NCBI GenBank assembly: GCA_040757115.1
Contig: JBFLYA010000083.1
Location: forward strand, 1 to 15,606
Direction: 5' to 3'
Origin: a bacterium
GTDB lineage: Bacteria > UBA9089 > CG2-30-40-21 > SBAY01
Length of the DNA: 15,606 nt
Made by a program: the position numbers and the translations under genes. Positions 1-5,891 of the stretch are shown piece after piece. Each line of letters starts with the position of its first letter. Position 1 is the first letter of the stretch. Under the pieces are notes generated by a model. That model had not been told where the DNA came from. It did no database searches and saw only the letters and a list, made by a program, of their open reading frames with translations.

Positions 1-283
1 CTCCGCTCTCCTGCAATCTCTAATCTCCCGTTTATAGTTTATCCTTGTTTACCTCATCTTGTTACCCAACTTGTGGGTAAGGATTAGACCCCCGCCAGCG
101 GGGGACAACGGCCAATCAATCACTTGAATGGCGACAGAGCACTAGATTAAAACACCACCAAAATTTGTATAACCTCTACGGCCTTCCCGATTAAGAAATC
201 GCCATTAAGGATTGCACAGGAGAGTGTGGTCAGGTGAAGATTTTGCCGGGGAAGACCTATTTTGCAGGAAAAGGAGCTAATCT
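1..283. other. Gene-poor left edge
   Basis: I see no convincing coding frame here on either strand. The stretch holds a heptamer-like fragment near 31-42, two tandem palindromes at 62-104, and a Shine-Dalgarno sequence (AAGGAG, 271-276) that belongs to the broken ORF6N gene starting at 284. The stretch 105-270 has no feature I can name. Confidence 0.5.
62..104. repeat. Two tandem short palindromes
   Basis: TTACCCA-ACTTG-TGGGTAA (62-80) is followed by CCCCCGC-CA-GCGGGGG (89-104). The second stem is strong, but no T-run follows, so a Rho-independent terminator is not supported. The paired arrangement resembles the palindrome pairs at 4995-5031 and 5732-5774, suggesting a REP/BIME-like dispersed element. 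Confidence 0.55.
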
Positions 284-382
284 ATGAAAGATTTAATTCC
301 ACAGGAGACAATTGAGCAAAGAATTTTTTTAATAAGAGGACACAAGGTGATGATAGATAGAGATCTTGCTGAATCTTGGTAG
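284..382 (+). pseudogene. Truncated ORF6N-domain gene (5' fragment)
   Basis: A good Shine-Dalgarno sequence (AAGGAG, 271-276) lies 7 nt before ATG 284. The 32-codon frame starts MKDLIPQETIEQRIFLIRGH and continues to VMIDRDLAESW, then stops. This matches the start of ORF6N-domain proteins, a phage-related putative DNA-binding family in which the sequence normally continues past DLAELYGV for another 100 or more residues. The stop TAG at 380 is the first triplet of the 64-bp palindrome at 380-443, and no further ORF6N sequence is recognisable beyond it. I infer a gene broken at the palindrome, with later loss of its 3' part. The family call rests on recall of the N-terminal motif. Confidence 0.65.
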
Positions 383-443
383 GGTCAAACCTTGATTATG
401 GAATACAGAATGTTTTAAATTCTATAATCAAGGGTTGACCCTA
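380..443. repeat. 64-bp palindromic insertion-like element
   Basis: The two arms form a stem of about 25 bp with two mismatches. The outer ends read TAGGGTCAA and TTGACCCTA, each bounded by TA, as expected for a miniature element of IS630/Tc1 type that duplicates a TA target. It ends the ORF6N reading frame at 382. Its TAGGGT end resembles the end of the 324-bp element at 9803-10126. Confidence 0.6.
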
Positions 444-618
444 ATTATCCCCTTAAATGGGGTTTATTTCTGCCAGATTGATGTCCATTATGTTAAGGGT
501 AGCTCGGAGAAAAAGGTACGGAAAATAGCAGTTGTCAGGTAAATTGAAGGAAAATGTCTTTTAATGGCAAATAACTTCATATTTCATTCCTCCAAATGAC
601 TGAGCTATTACAATTAAT

Positions 619-745
619 TCAAAATTTTGTTGACATAAGATAAAACTTTTGGTAAAATATCTACATAATGAGCAAAAAAGAAGGTAAGATCCGAATTCAA
701 GCAAACCGAGAATGTTGCGAAGCAAAAAATGCCCAAAAAGCAACT
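619..745 (+). repeat. Promoter-carrying direct repeat, copy 1
   Basis: This stretch is a direct repeat of 5101-5228, with most positions identical by eye. The shared part runs from just before a TTGACA box, through a TAAAAT box and an ATG, to a lysine-rich coding-like stretch ending near AAAAAGCA. Spacing between the boxes and the ATG is identical in both copies. In this copy the ATG opens the glycosyltransferase frame; in copy 2 that frame stops after 13 codons. I infer a dispersed element acting as a portable promoter. Confidence 0.7.
630..658 (+). promoter_or_regulatory. Sigma70-type promoter
   Basis: TTGACA (630-635), a 17-bp spacer, then TAAAAT (653-658). The -35 box and spacing are ideal and the -10 differs from TATAAT at one position. 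Transcription should start near 665, so the ATG at 668 would be at or almost at the 5' end of the mRNA. No Shine-Dalgarno sequence precedes it, which fits leaderless translation. Confidence 0.75.
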
Positions 746-1822
746 TCCTATCAGTCAAGAAAAAAACAACCCAAAATTTTGGAGATTGTCTGCTATTCCC
801 CTCCAAGAACTGGCTGGAGTGTTCGAGTAGAATATGTTAAGAAGCATCTTTTAGAAAATGGATATGAATGCCAAATATTGAATATCAGCCCTGAAAGTAG
901 AAGAATTAAAAGTGATGAGTATCTTGATGTTCAAAATGGTTTTGATTATATTTTTAAAGTAGTTAAATATTGTCTCAAAGGATATAAAATCCATATGCAT
1001 ATGAATGGACAATCTATCAAAGGTTTTATTCTGACATTAATTAGTGAATTTATTAGTCTTTTATTTCTGAGGAGATGTATTTTAACCTTTCACGGTGGAG
1101 CAACACAATTATATTTCCCCCCAAAAAATTATTTGACAATACAAATATTTTTTGTTATATTTACTCTATCAAAGATAATTATTTGTAATGATGAGTATAT
1201 TAAAGAAAAGATTAAAGAATCTGGAATAAAAGGAGATAAAATTAAACCAATCCCAGCCTTTAGTAAGCAATATTTATCATATAAAGAGACAAAACTTTCA
1301 GAAGACTTAGAGATATTTATCAATCAACATAACCCAATATTATCTTCATATATCTTTGAGAGACCTCAATTTTATATACCTGCTACATTAAGAGGTATTA
1401 AGGAGATTATTAAAGATTATCCTCATTTAGGTCTAATATTCGTTGGTCCTGCTAATTATTCACAACAGACTATAAATTTCGTCCAAACACTAAATTTAGA
1501 AAGGAATATATTTTTAGGTAATAATTTGACTCATGATGAATTTTTAACTTTATTAAATCGGTCAAAGATATACCTCAGAACCCCTGACTGTGATGGTATC
1601 TGTTCCTCAGTGCTACAAGCTTTATATCTTAAGATACCGGTAATAGGTTCTGAAAATCCACTTAGACCTCAATGTGTTATTAAATATAAAGTTGGCGATG
1701 AAATCTCATTAGTAGAAAAAATAAGGTATGTTTTAAAAAATTATGATGATGTAAAAAAAAACATACAGTTACCTGAAGTTGATGATACTGTGGTTAATGA
1801 GGTAGAATTATTAATTTCATAA
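668..1822 (+). CDS. Glycosyltransferase, GT4-like
   Basis: This 384-residue protein looks like a GT-B glycosyltransferase of the GT4 (group 1) type, which moves a sugar from a nucleotide donor to an acceptor, probably on a surface glycan. The N-terminal Rossmann half begins near residue 36 (PKILEIVCYSPP) and includes FHGG (141-144). The C-terminal donor half contains LIFVGPANY (256-264) and a segment from R304 through DCDGICSSVLQAL to IPVIGSEN (330), equivalent to the donor-binding EX7E region; Q317 stands where the second conserved Glu usually is. Residues 1-35 are lysine-rich and come from the promoter repeat, so the native start was probably near residue 36-38 and lost. A TTG at 779 is possible but has no Shine-Dalgarno sequence. 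Donor and acceptor cannot be told from sequence. Confidence 0.8.
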   Translation: MSKKEGKIRIQANRECCEAKNAQKATSYQSRKKQPKILEIVCYSPPRTGWSVRVEYVKKHLLENGYECQILNISPESRRIKSDEYLDVQNGFDYIFKVVKYCLKGYKIHMHMNGQSIKGFILTLISEFISLLFLRRCILTFHGGATQLYFPPKNYLTIQIFFVIFTLSKIIICNDEYIKEKIKESGIKGDKIKPIPAFSKQYLSYKETKLSEDLEIFINQHNPILSSYIFERPQFYIPATLRGIKEIIKDYPHLGLIFVGPANYSQQTINFVQTLNLERNIFLGNNLTHDEFLTLLNRSKIYLRTPDCDGICSSVLQALYLKIPVIGSENPLRPQCVIKYKVGDEISLVEKIRYVLKNYDDVKKNIQLPEVDDTVVNEVELLIS

Positions 1823-1855
1823 TAATTGGTAAGCGTTCGGGATATACATCAAAAC

Positions 1856-2100
1856 TAACTGTTCACCGCAGAGACGCAGAGAGAAAATTAAAAACTATTT
1901 ACCACACGCAGAATTCCATCACGGATTTTCATCAGTGCAATCTTTTGAGAACCGACATATCATGATTGATTAACAAATTTGGTTTTGATGTCCTATGTAT
2001 TACCCTGATGTCCTCAATAATCTTTTCTGTTATCTGATTTATTTCCATGTCTTCTGCGTTCCTTTGCGTCTCTGCGGTAAATTACCATCTGAACAGTTAC
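1856..2100. mobile_element. Collapsed GxxExxY module with inverted ends
   Basis: The left end reads TAACTGTTCACCGCAGAGAC (1856-1875) and the right end, read on the minus strand from 2100, starts GTAACTGTTCA and then carries CCGCAGAGACGCA. CCGCAGAGACGCAGAG-type repeats are abundant in many bacterial genomes. Inside, on the minus strand, lie the beginning and end of a GxxExxY gene with the middle missing. I infer an internally deleted module of roughly 245 bp. It abuts the Fic remnant. Confidence 0.55.
1884..2048 (-). pseudogene. GxxExxY gene remnant (ends joined, middle lost)
   Basis: On the minus strand, ATG at 2048 opens a frame beginning MEINQITEKII, the usual opening of GxxExxY proteins. 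It continues IEDIRVIHRTSKPNLL, which lines up position by position with the normal IIGCAIEVHRTLGPGLL but has lost the GxxExxY-type residues, and stops at 1932. In another frame just beyond, KIRDGILRVVNS resembles the family's C-terminal KDGIKRVVN. The central ~90 residues are missing, so this is a decayed internal-deletion copy. The family's function is poorly defined. Confidence 0.5.
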
Positions 2101-2262
2101 GAGAAAATAAATCATACCTGGATTTGGGATGATACTAAAATCAATGTCTTATTAGAAAAAGCTACTCAATCATTAGGAGAACTAAATGCATTTTCGCTCA
2201 TTGTGCCAGATGTAGATGTTTTTATTCAAATGCATATAGTAAAAGAAGCCCAAGCGTCAAGT
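2101..2262 (+). pseudogene. Fic-family N-terminal domain remnant
   Basis: The frame from about 2101 encodes NHTWIWDDTKINVLLEKA, then SLGELNAFSLIVPDVDVFIQ, then MHIVKEAQASS. This matches the Fic_N region before the IEGT motif of Fic/DOC AMP-transferases (LGELNA, PDID, KEATQSSKIEGT). The match ends at 2262 exactly before IEGT; the HPFxxGNGR catalytic domain is absent and repeat sequence follows. There is no native start: upstream is the end of the GxxExxY module. The open frame extends from 2047 to 2325, but its ends translate repeat DNA. Non-functional as an AMPylator. Confidence 0.65.
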
Positions 2263-2294
2263 GGGGCTTCAGTCTTTGGTCTGTTTTTCAGGGG

Positions 2295-2328
2295 AAACGC
2301 TCATGCCCCTGCAGGGCACAAATGAGGA
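2295..2328. repeat. Palindrome unit with exchangeable core
   Basis: AAACGCTCATG, a perfect palindrome CCCTGCAGGG (2307-2316), then CACAAATGAGGA. The flanks match the unit at 4945-4981 (AACGCTTATG ... CACAAATGAAGA), but there the core is a different palindrome, CACTTGAAGTG. It lies directly next to the hairpin element at 2329. Confidence 0.55.
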
Positions 2329-2432
2329 TGAAAATAGTAGGTAGGAGATAGAAGGTGGGAGGTAAGGAGATAAGCGTGAGGAGTGATGTTTTCTTTACTT
2401 TCTACTCTCTACTTTCTACTTCCTTATTTTCA
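2329..2432. repeat. TGAAAATAG hairpin element, copy A
   Basis: The left end is TGAAAATAGTAG and the right end CTACTTCCTTATTTTCA. The interior is purine-rich on the left and made of TCTACTT/CTCTACT heptamers on the right, so the strand can fold into a long imperfect hairpin. The sequence just past its right end (AGGAG, 2432-2436) is the Shine-Dalgarno sequence of the gene starting at 2443. Copies B and C are at 5796-5880 and 7640-7756. Confidence 0.65.
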
Positions 2433-2442
2433 GGAGAGAATA

Positions 2443-3981
2443 ATGAGGAAAACTATTTTTATATTGTGGTTAATGATGGTTACTTCAATTGCCTCAGCTG
2501 AATTATCCATAACCGCTAAGGTAGGCTTTGAGGGGAAATATAGAGATTTATGGCAATTTATACCTATTCTGATTGAAGTAGATAATTCTTCTTCTAAGAC
2601 TATCAAAGGTGAATTGGTCCTTTCATTTGAAATAGAGAGATTATCTGGCGAGATAGAGAGAATAAACACTCCTTACACCTTACAGATTCATATCCCGGCA
2701 AAAACAAAATCAAATTATTGGTTTTATCTACCATTTATGAACTGCTACCAAAAACCAGAGATAAATCTATTGGTTAATAACAAAATAGTCGCCTCTACTT
2801 GTTTATCTGCTACTCCCTTATGGGATCAAGAAGTTGTGTTAGGTATAGTCCAGCAAGGGGTTATATCTAATTGTGGAATTCAAAAAATTGGAAATAGAGA
2901 ATATATCTTTCTTTATCCTCTACCTTCTACTTTGCCTGATGAATGGATAGGATACAGCAATATAGAGACGATTTTAGTTGATAGTCCATCTCTAAATTTA
3001 CTCACCTCTAAACAAAGAAAAGCACTCAAGATGTGGTCAGCACTGGGTGGTAAATTAGTCAATATAGAAGGAATGAGTAAAGATAAAATAGACGAATGGC
3101 TAAAGGAAGAATTAAATGAATTAAATCTATTTTTAAGTGGGATTATAGATATAGTTAGAATTCAAACATTCCTATCTAAAATCCCACAAATGGAGGTTCC
3201 TTCACCAGGAATTATCTTTCTACTCTTATTCATCTACCTTTTACTCATAGGTCCTATAAATTATATCATCTTGAAGAAAAAGAAAAAATCTGAAATTTCC
3301 TGGATTACTATTCCTATCTTAGTGATTTTATTTAGTCTTACCTTTTATATTTATGCTCAGAAAATCAAGGGAAAAAGTGCCATGCTAAATGAATTATCTA
3401 TCCTTCATATCCCCGCAGGTAAAAATTGGGGTATTTTGAATGCCTCTTATGGGTTATTTTCACCCGAAAAAATAAGTTATAACCTTAGATTTAACACAAG
3501 AAGTTTTATCCGTTTCCCTCAATATAACTTTTATGAAGGGGTAGGGTATAAAATTATTCAGACTAATAATGAAACCTATCTACAAAACTTGTTAGTTGAA
3601 AAATGGGCGATGAAAACATTTATTACTCAATCCATAATTCATCTTGACGGAACGATTATCTGCCAAAAAGATAATCAACAAGTTTATGTAGTTAATACCT
3701 CACATTACCAGTTGTTAGATAGTGCTATCTTAATTAATGGTGTCTATCTGTCTTTGGGGAATATTAATTGCCAAACTAAACAAACCTGGGAAATTGACAA
3801 ATTGAAGGAAGAAACACAATATCGGGTTCCGGAATTCATTACCCCCCTGCGTTATATGAAAAAGAATTTCTTCTTAGCATGGCTTGAAAAACCAATCATT
3901 GAACCTGAATTATCTATCCGCGGATGTGAAAGAAAATCTACCATTTTGGTAGTTATTCCAATAACAGCAAAGGAGCAGTAG
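2443..3981 (+). CDS. Secreted/membrane protein of ABC-2 export locus
   Basis: I start this 512-residue protein at ATG 2443, because AGGAG lies 6 nt upstream and the new N-terminus is a clear signal peptide (MRKTIFILWLMMVTSIASA, cleavage before ELS). The open frame reaches back to 2383, but those codons are repeat sequence. About 240 residues of periplasmic beta-rich sequence follow, then two membrane segments: near GIIFLLLFIYLLLIGPINYI, then, after a KKKKK turn, near WITIPILVILFSLTFYIYA. A second extracytoplasmic part ends the protein. The GPINY-type segment is typical of proteins encoded beside ABC-2 transporters. The stop is 2 nt before the ATPase start, so the two are translationally coupled. 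I infer an accessory subunit, roughly analogous to GldG-like or Nos-type partners; I do not recognise a named family. Confidence 0.75.
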   Translation: MRKTIFILWLMMVTSIASAELSITAKVGFEGKYRDLWQFIPILIEVDNSSSKTIKGELVLSFEIERLSGEIERINTPYTLQIHIPAKTKSNYWFYLPFMNCYQKPEINLLVNNKIVASTCLSATPLWDQEVVLGIVQQGVISNCGIQKIGNREYIFLYPLPSTLPDEWIGYSNIETILVDSPSLNLLTSKQRKALKMWSALGGKLVNIEGMSKDKIDEWLKEELNELNLFLSGIIDIVRIQTFLSKIPQMEVPSPGIIFLLLFIYLLLIGPINYIILKKKKKSEISWITIPILVILFSLTFYIYAQKIKGKSAMLNELSILHIPAGKNWGILNASYGLFSPEKISYNLRFNTRSFIRFPQYNFYEGVGYKIIQTNNETYLQNLLVEKWAMKTFITQSIIHLDGTIICQKDNQQVYVVNTSHYQLLDSAILINGVYLSLGNINCQTKQTWEIDKLKEETQYRVPEFITPLRYMKKNFFLAWLEKPIIEPELSIRGCERKSTILVVIPITAKEQ

Positions 3982-3983
3982 TA

Positions 3984-4913
3984 ATGATAGAAATTGATGG
4001 TCTGCGTAAGGAATATAATAATAAAATAGTGGCCGTAGCAGGACTTCATCTTCATTTGGAACAAGGGGATATATATGGACTCATTGGTCCAAATGGAGCA
4101 GGCAAGACAACGACTATTAATATGCTGGCAGGTTTACTCCAACCTACTTCAGGAACGGCAAAAATAGCCGATTATGATTTGATTTCACAAACAGACAAAA
4201 TAAAACGGATAATTGGTTATATGCCTGATTTCTTTGGAATGTATGATGAACTTAAGGTCTGGGAGTACTTAGATTTCTTTGCTATGAATTATTCACTACC
4301 TAACCCCATAAGGCAACAGGTGGTTGAAGATACTTTACAAATGCTCCATCTTGATTTTAAAAGAGATGAATATGTGGGAACGCTTTCAAGAGGTATGAAA
4401 CAAAAACTTTGTCTGGGAAGGGCATTGATAAATGACCCCTTGGTTTTACTTTTAGACGAACCGATGTCTGGATTAGACCCTATAGCCAGAATTGAAGTTA
4501 AAGAATTGCTCCTAAAATTAAAAGGATTGAACAAAATTATCTTCATCTCTTCCCATATCTTATCTGAGCTATCACAACTATGCAATAAGATTGGAATTAT
4601 TGAAAAAGGAATATTACTTGCCAGTGGAGGAGTTGATGTAATTATAAAACAAATCTCTACAAAGAAAAACTTTAGACTTAAAGTTAGCTCGGATAGAGAT
4701 GAGGCAATTAAAGCCATAATGGCCATGGAAAAAGTAAGCGGCGTTATTCCAGCAGAAGAAAATGAAATGATAATAGAATGCGAAGAGGATTTAGACCTGA
4801 CACAACTTCTTGAGAAATGTATTGGACAGCATATTAAAATAATTGCCTTTTATGAAGAAAAAAGTAGTCTCGAGGATGTTTTTAAACAAATATCAACTGG
4901 CACAACGGCTTAA
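3984..4913 (+). CDS. ABC-2 type transporter ATP-binding protein
   Basis: This 309-residue ATPase powers export by the ABC-2 permease encoded downstream. Walker A is GPNGAGKT (35-42), the signature LSRGM (134-138), Walker B LLLDEP (155-160), the D-loop SGLD (162-165) and the H-loop His191. The Q-loop position holds Asp82 (GYMPDFFGMYD) instead of Gln, a variant I recall in some ABC-2 ATPases. Residues about 215-309 form the C-terminal extension common in GldA/NatA/CcmA-like ATPases. AGGAG (3971-3975) precedes ATG 3984 by 8 nt inside the end of the previous gene. The permease is separated from it by nearly 1 kb of repeats and an inserted protease gene. The substrate is unknown. Confidence 0.92.
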   Translation: MIEIDGLRKEYNNKIVAVAGLHLHLEQGDIYGLIGPNGAGKTTTINMLAGLLQPTSGTAKIADYDLISQTDKIKRIIGYMPDFFGMYDELKVWEYLDFFAMNYSLPNPIRQQVVEDTLQMLHLDFKRDEYVGTLSRGMKQKLCLGRALINDPLVLLLDEPMSGLDPIARIEVKELLLKLKGLNKIIFISSHILSELSQLCNKIGIIEKGILLASGGVDVIIKQISTKKNFRLKVSSDRDEAIKAIMAMEKVSGVIPAEENEMIIECEEDLDLTQLLEKCIGQHIKIIAFYEEKSSLEDVFKQISTGTTA

Positions 4914-5100
4914 TAAAGGAGAGAGTAGAAAGTAGAGAGTAGAAAAACGCTTATGTCCACTTGAAGTGAACACAAATGAAGACCATATTGGAGTGACAGC
5001 ACTTGTGCTGTCATGACGCCACAAGTGGCGTTAATCCAACTGATAGCGATGGCACACTGTCAATGACTCTGCGTTCTCTGCGTCTCTGCGGTGAAAAAAA
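4914..5100. other. Repeat mosaic after the ATPase gene
   Basis: No gene is seen. From left to right there is a half hairpin resembling the TGAAAATAG family (4919-4946, AGTAGAG heptamers), a palindrome unit with core CACTTGAAGTG (4958-4968), the paired palindromes at 4995-5031, and a single CCGCAGAGACGCAGAG-type end on the minus strand (5067-5094) immediately before the promoter repeat. The pieces look like successive insertions. Confidence 0.5.
4995..5031. repeat. Paired palindromes, copy 1
   Basis: GACAGCAC-TT-GTGCTGTC (4995-5012) is followed by ACGCCAC-AA-GTGGCGT (5016-5031). The same arrangement recurs at 5732-5774, with paired base changes in the first stem. No T-run follows, so a terminator role is unsupported. 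Confidence 0.65.
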
Positions 5101-5228
5101 TCAAAAATTTATTGACATAAGTTAAAATTTTTCGTAAAATATTCCCATAATGAGCAAAAGTGAAGATAACATCCGAATTCGAGCGAAGTAAGAATGTTGC
5201 GAAGCAAAAAATACCCCAAAAAGCATCT
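5101..5228 (+). repeat. Promoter-carrying direct repeat, copy 2
   Basis: This copy is homologous to 619-745. It keeps the promoter boxes, the 17-bp spacer, the 9-nt gap to ATG 5150 and the CCGAATTC tract, but the frame from ATG 5150 (MSKSEDNIRIRAK) ends at a TAA, so here it yields at most a 13-residue peptide. The aspartic-protease gene starts 33 nt beyond its end with its own Shine-Dalgarno sequence. Confidence 0.7.
5112..5140 (+). promoter_or_regulatory. Sigma70-type promoter for the protease gene
   Basis: TTGACA (5112-5117), a 17-bp spacer and TAAAAT (5135-5140). It is the same promoter as at 630-658 and is preserved although the surrounding copy has diverged. It should transcribe the aspartic-protease gene from about 5147 and may read on into the permease gene. 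Confidence 0.72.
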
Positions 5229-5261
5229 ATGTAAAGAAAAGTCAAGGAGGTGTAAAACAAG

Positions 5262-5642
5262 ATGGGTATAGTATATACCACAATAAAGGTTAGAAATCCA
5301 TTAAAGGATAAGGAATTCATAGAACTCGATGCCAAGGTGGATACAGGAGCGACATTGCTTGTCTTACCAGAGGATGTGGTCAAAGAATTCGAATTTCCAT
5401 TTATCAGAAGGCAGATAGTAAAATATGCCAATGAGGATACCGCTGAAAGGGATATAGTCTGGAGCGTGGAAATGGAGCTATGTGGGAGAAAAGGAATATT
5501 TGAAGCCATTGTAGAGCCTAAAAAGAAATATCCTCTTATTGGTGCAGTTATAATGGAATCTCTTGACCTTATAGTAGAACCGAGGAGTCTGGGAATTTAT
5601 CCTAATCCAAGATCAAATCTACCCATGGCAGAAATAGAATAA
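5262..5642 (+). CDS. Retropepsin-like aspartic protease, clan AA
   Basis: This 126-residue protein carries the aspartic-protease motif as VDTGATLLVLP, with catalytic Asp27 in D-T-G-A (27-30), and a later hydrophobic PLIGAVIMESLDLIVEP typical of small bacterial clan AA proteins. With a single DTG motif it would act as a homodimer, as retroviral proteases do. There is no signal peptide, so it is cytoplasmic. A strong AGGAGGTG (5245-5252) lies 9 nt before ATG 5262. It has its own upstream promoter and splits ATPase from permease, so I read it as an insertion into the transporter locus rather than a transporter subunit. Substrates of this family are mostly unknown. Confidence 0.8.
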   Translation: MGIVYTTIKVRNPLKDKEFIELDAKVDTGATLLVLPEDVVKEFEFPFIRRQIVKYANEDTAERDIVWSVEMELCGRKGIFEAIVEPKKKYPLIGAVIMESLDLIVEPRSLGIYPNPRSNLPMAEIE

Positions 5643-5652
5643 AAATTTCCAC

Positions 5653-5774
5653 CTGTGCAGGTAACTTTAGACTTGTATCCGTAAAGGAGAATGAAAATTA
5701 CAATGCCACAAGTAGCGTCAATATCGGAGTAACAGCGTTTGCGCTGTCAATGACACCACAAGTAGCGTCAATCC
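5653..5774. repeat. Palindromes, including paired palindromes copy 2
   Basis: ACCTG-TG-CAGGT lies at 5653-5664. Further right, ACAGCG-TTTG-CGCTGT (5732-5747) and the related CCACAAGTAGCGTCAAT (near 5755-5771, also at 5706-5722) repeat the pair found at 4995-5031. Stem bases have changed in compensating pairs relative to copy 1. Confidence 0.55.
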
Positions 5775-5795
5775 CTTGCGGCGCACAAAGGAGAA

Positions 5796-5880
5796 TGAAA
5801 ATAGTAGAGAATAGAGAGAGAAGAAGTTTATTTTCCTTACTCTCTACTTTCTACTCTCTACTCTCTACTTCCTATTTTCA
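5796..5880. repeat. TGAAAATAG hairpin element, copy B
   Basis: The ends are TGAAAATAGTAG and CTACTTCCTATTTTCA. The right half consists of CTCTACT/TTCTACT heptamers and the left half holds the complementary AGTAGAG-like units, so the 85 bp fold into one hairpin. AGGAGA occurs on both sides (5789-5794 and 5880-5885), possibly a target duplication. The right-hand AGGAGA serves as Shine-Dalgarno sequence for the permease at 5892. Confidence 0.68.
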
Positions 5881-5891
5881 GGAGAACAAAG

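Noticed and set aside
89-104. Rho-independent terminator
   Set aside because: The stem is strong, but there is no T-run after it on either strand.
2383-2442. Upstream extension of the ABC-locus membrane protein
   Set aside because: These 20 codons translate the hairpin repeat; ATG 2443 has the Shine-Dalgarno sequence and begins a proper signal peptide.
4289-4726. 145-codon frame on the minus strand
   Set aside because: It is entirely antisense to the conserved ABC ATPase gene, with no ribosome site or recognisable motif.
5060-5509. 149-codon frame on the minus strand
   Set aside because: It overlaps the promoter repeat and the aspartic protease gene antisense, has low-complexity Ser/Thr/Phe composition, and has no family resemblance.
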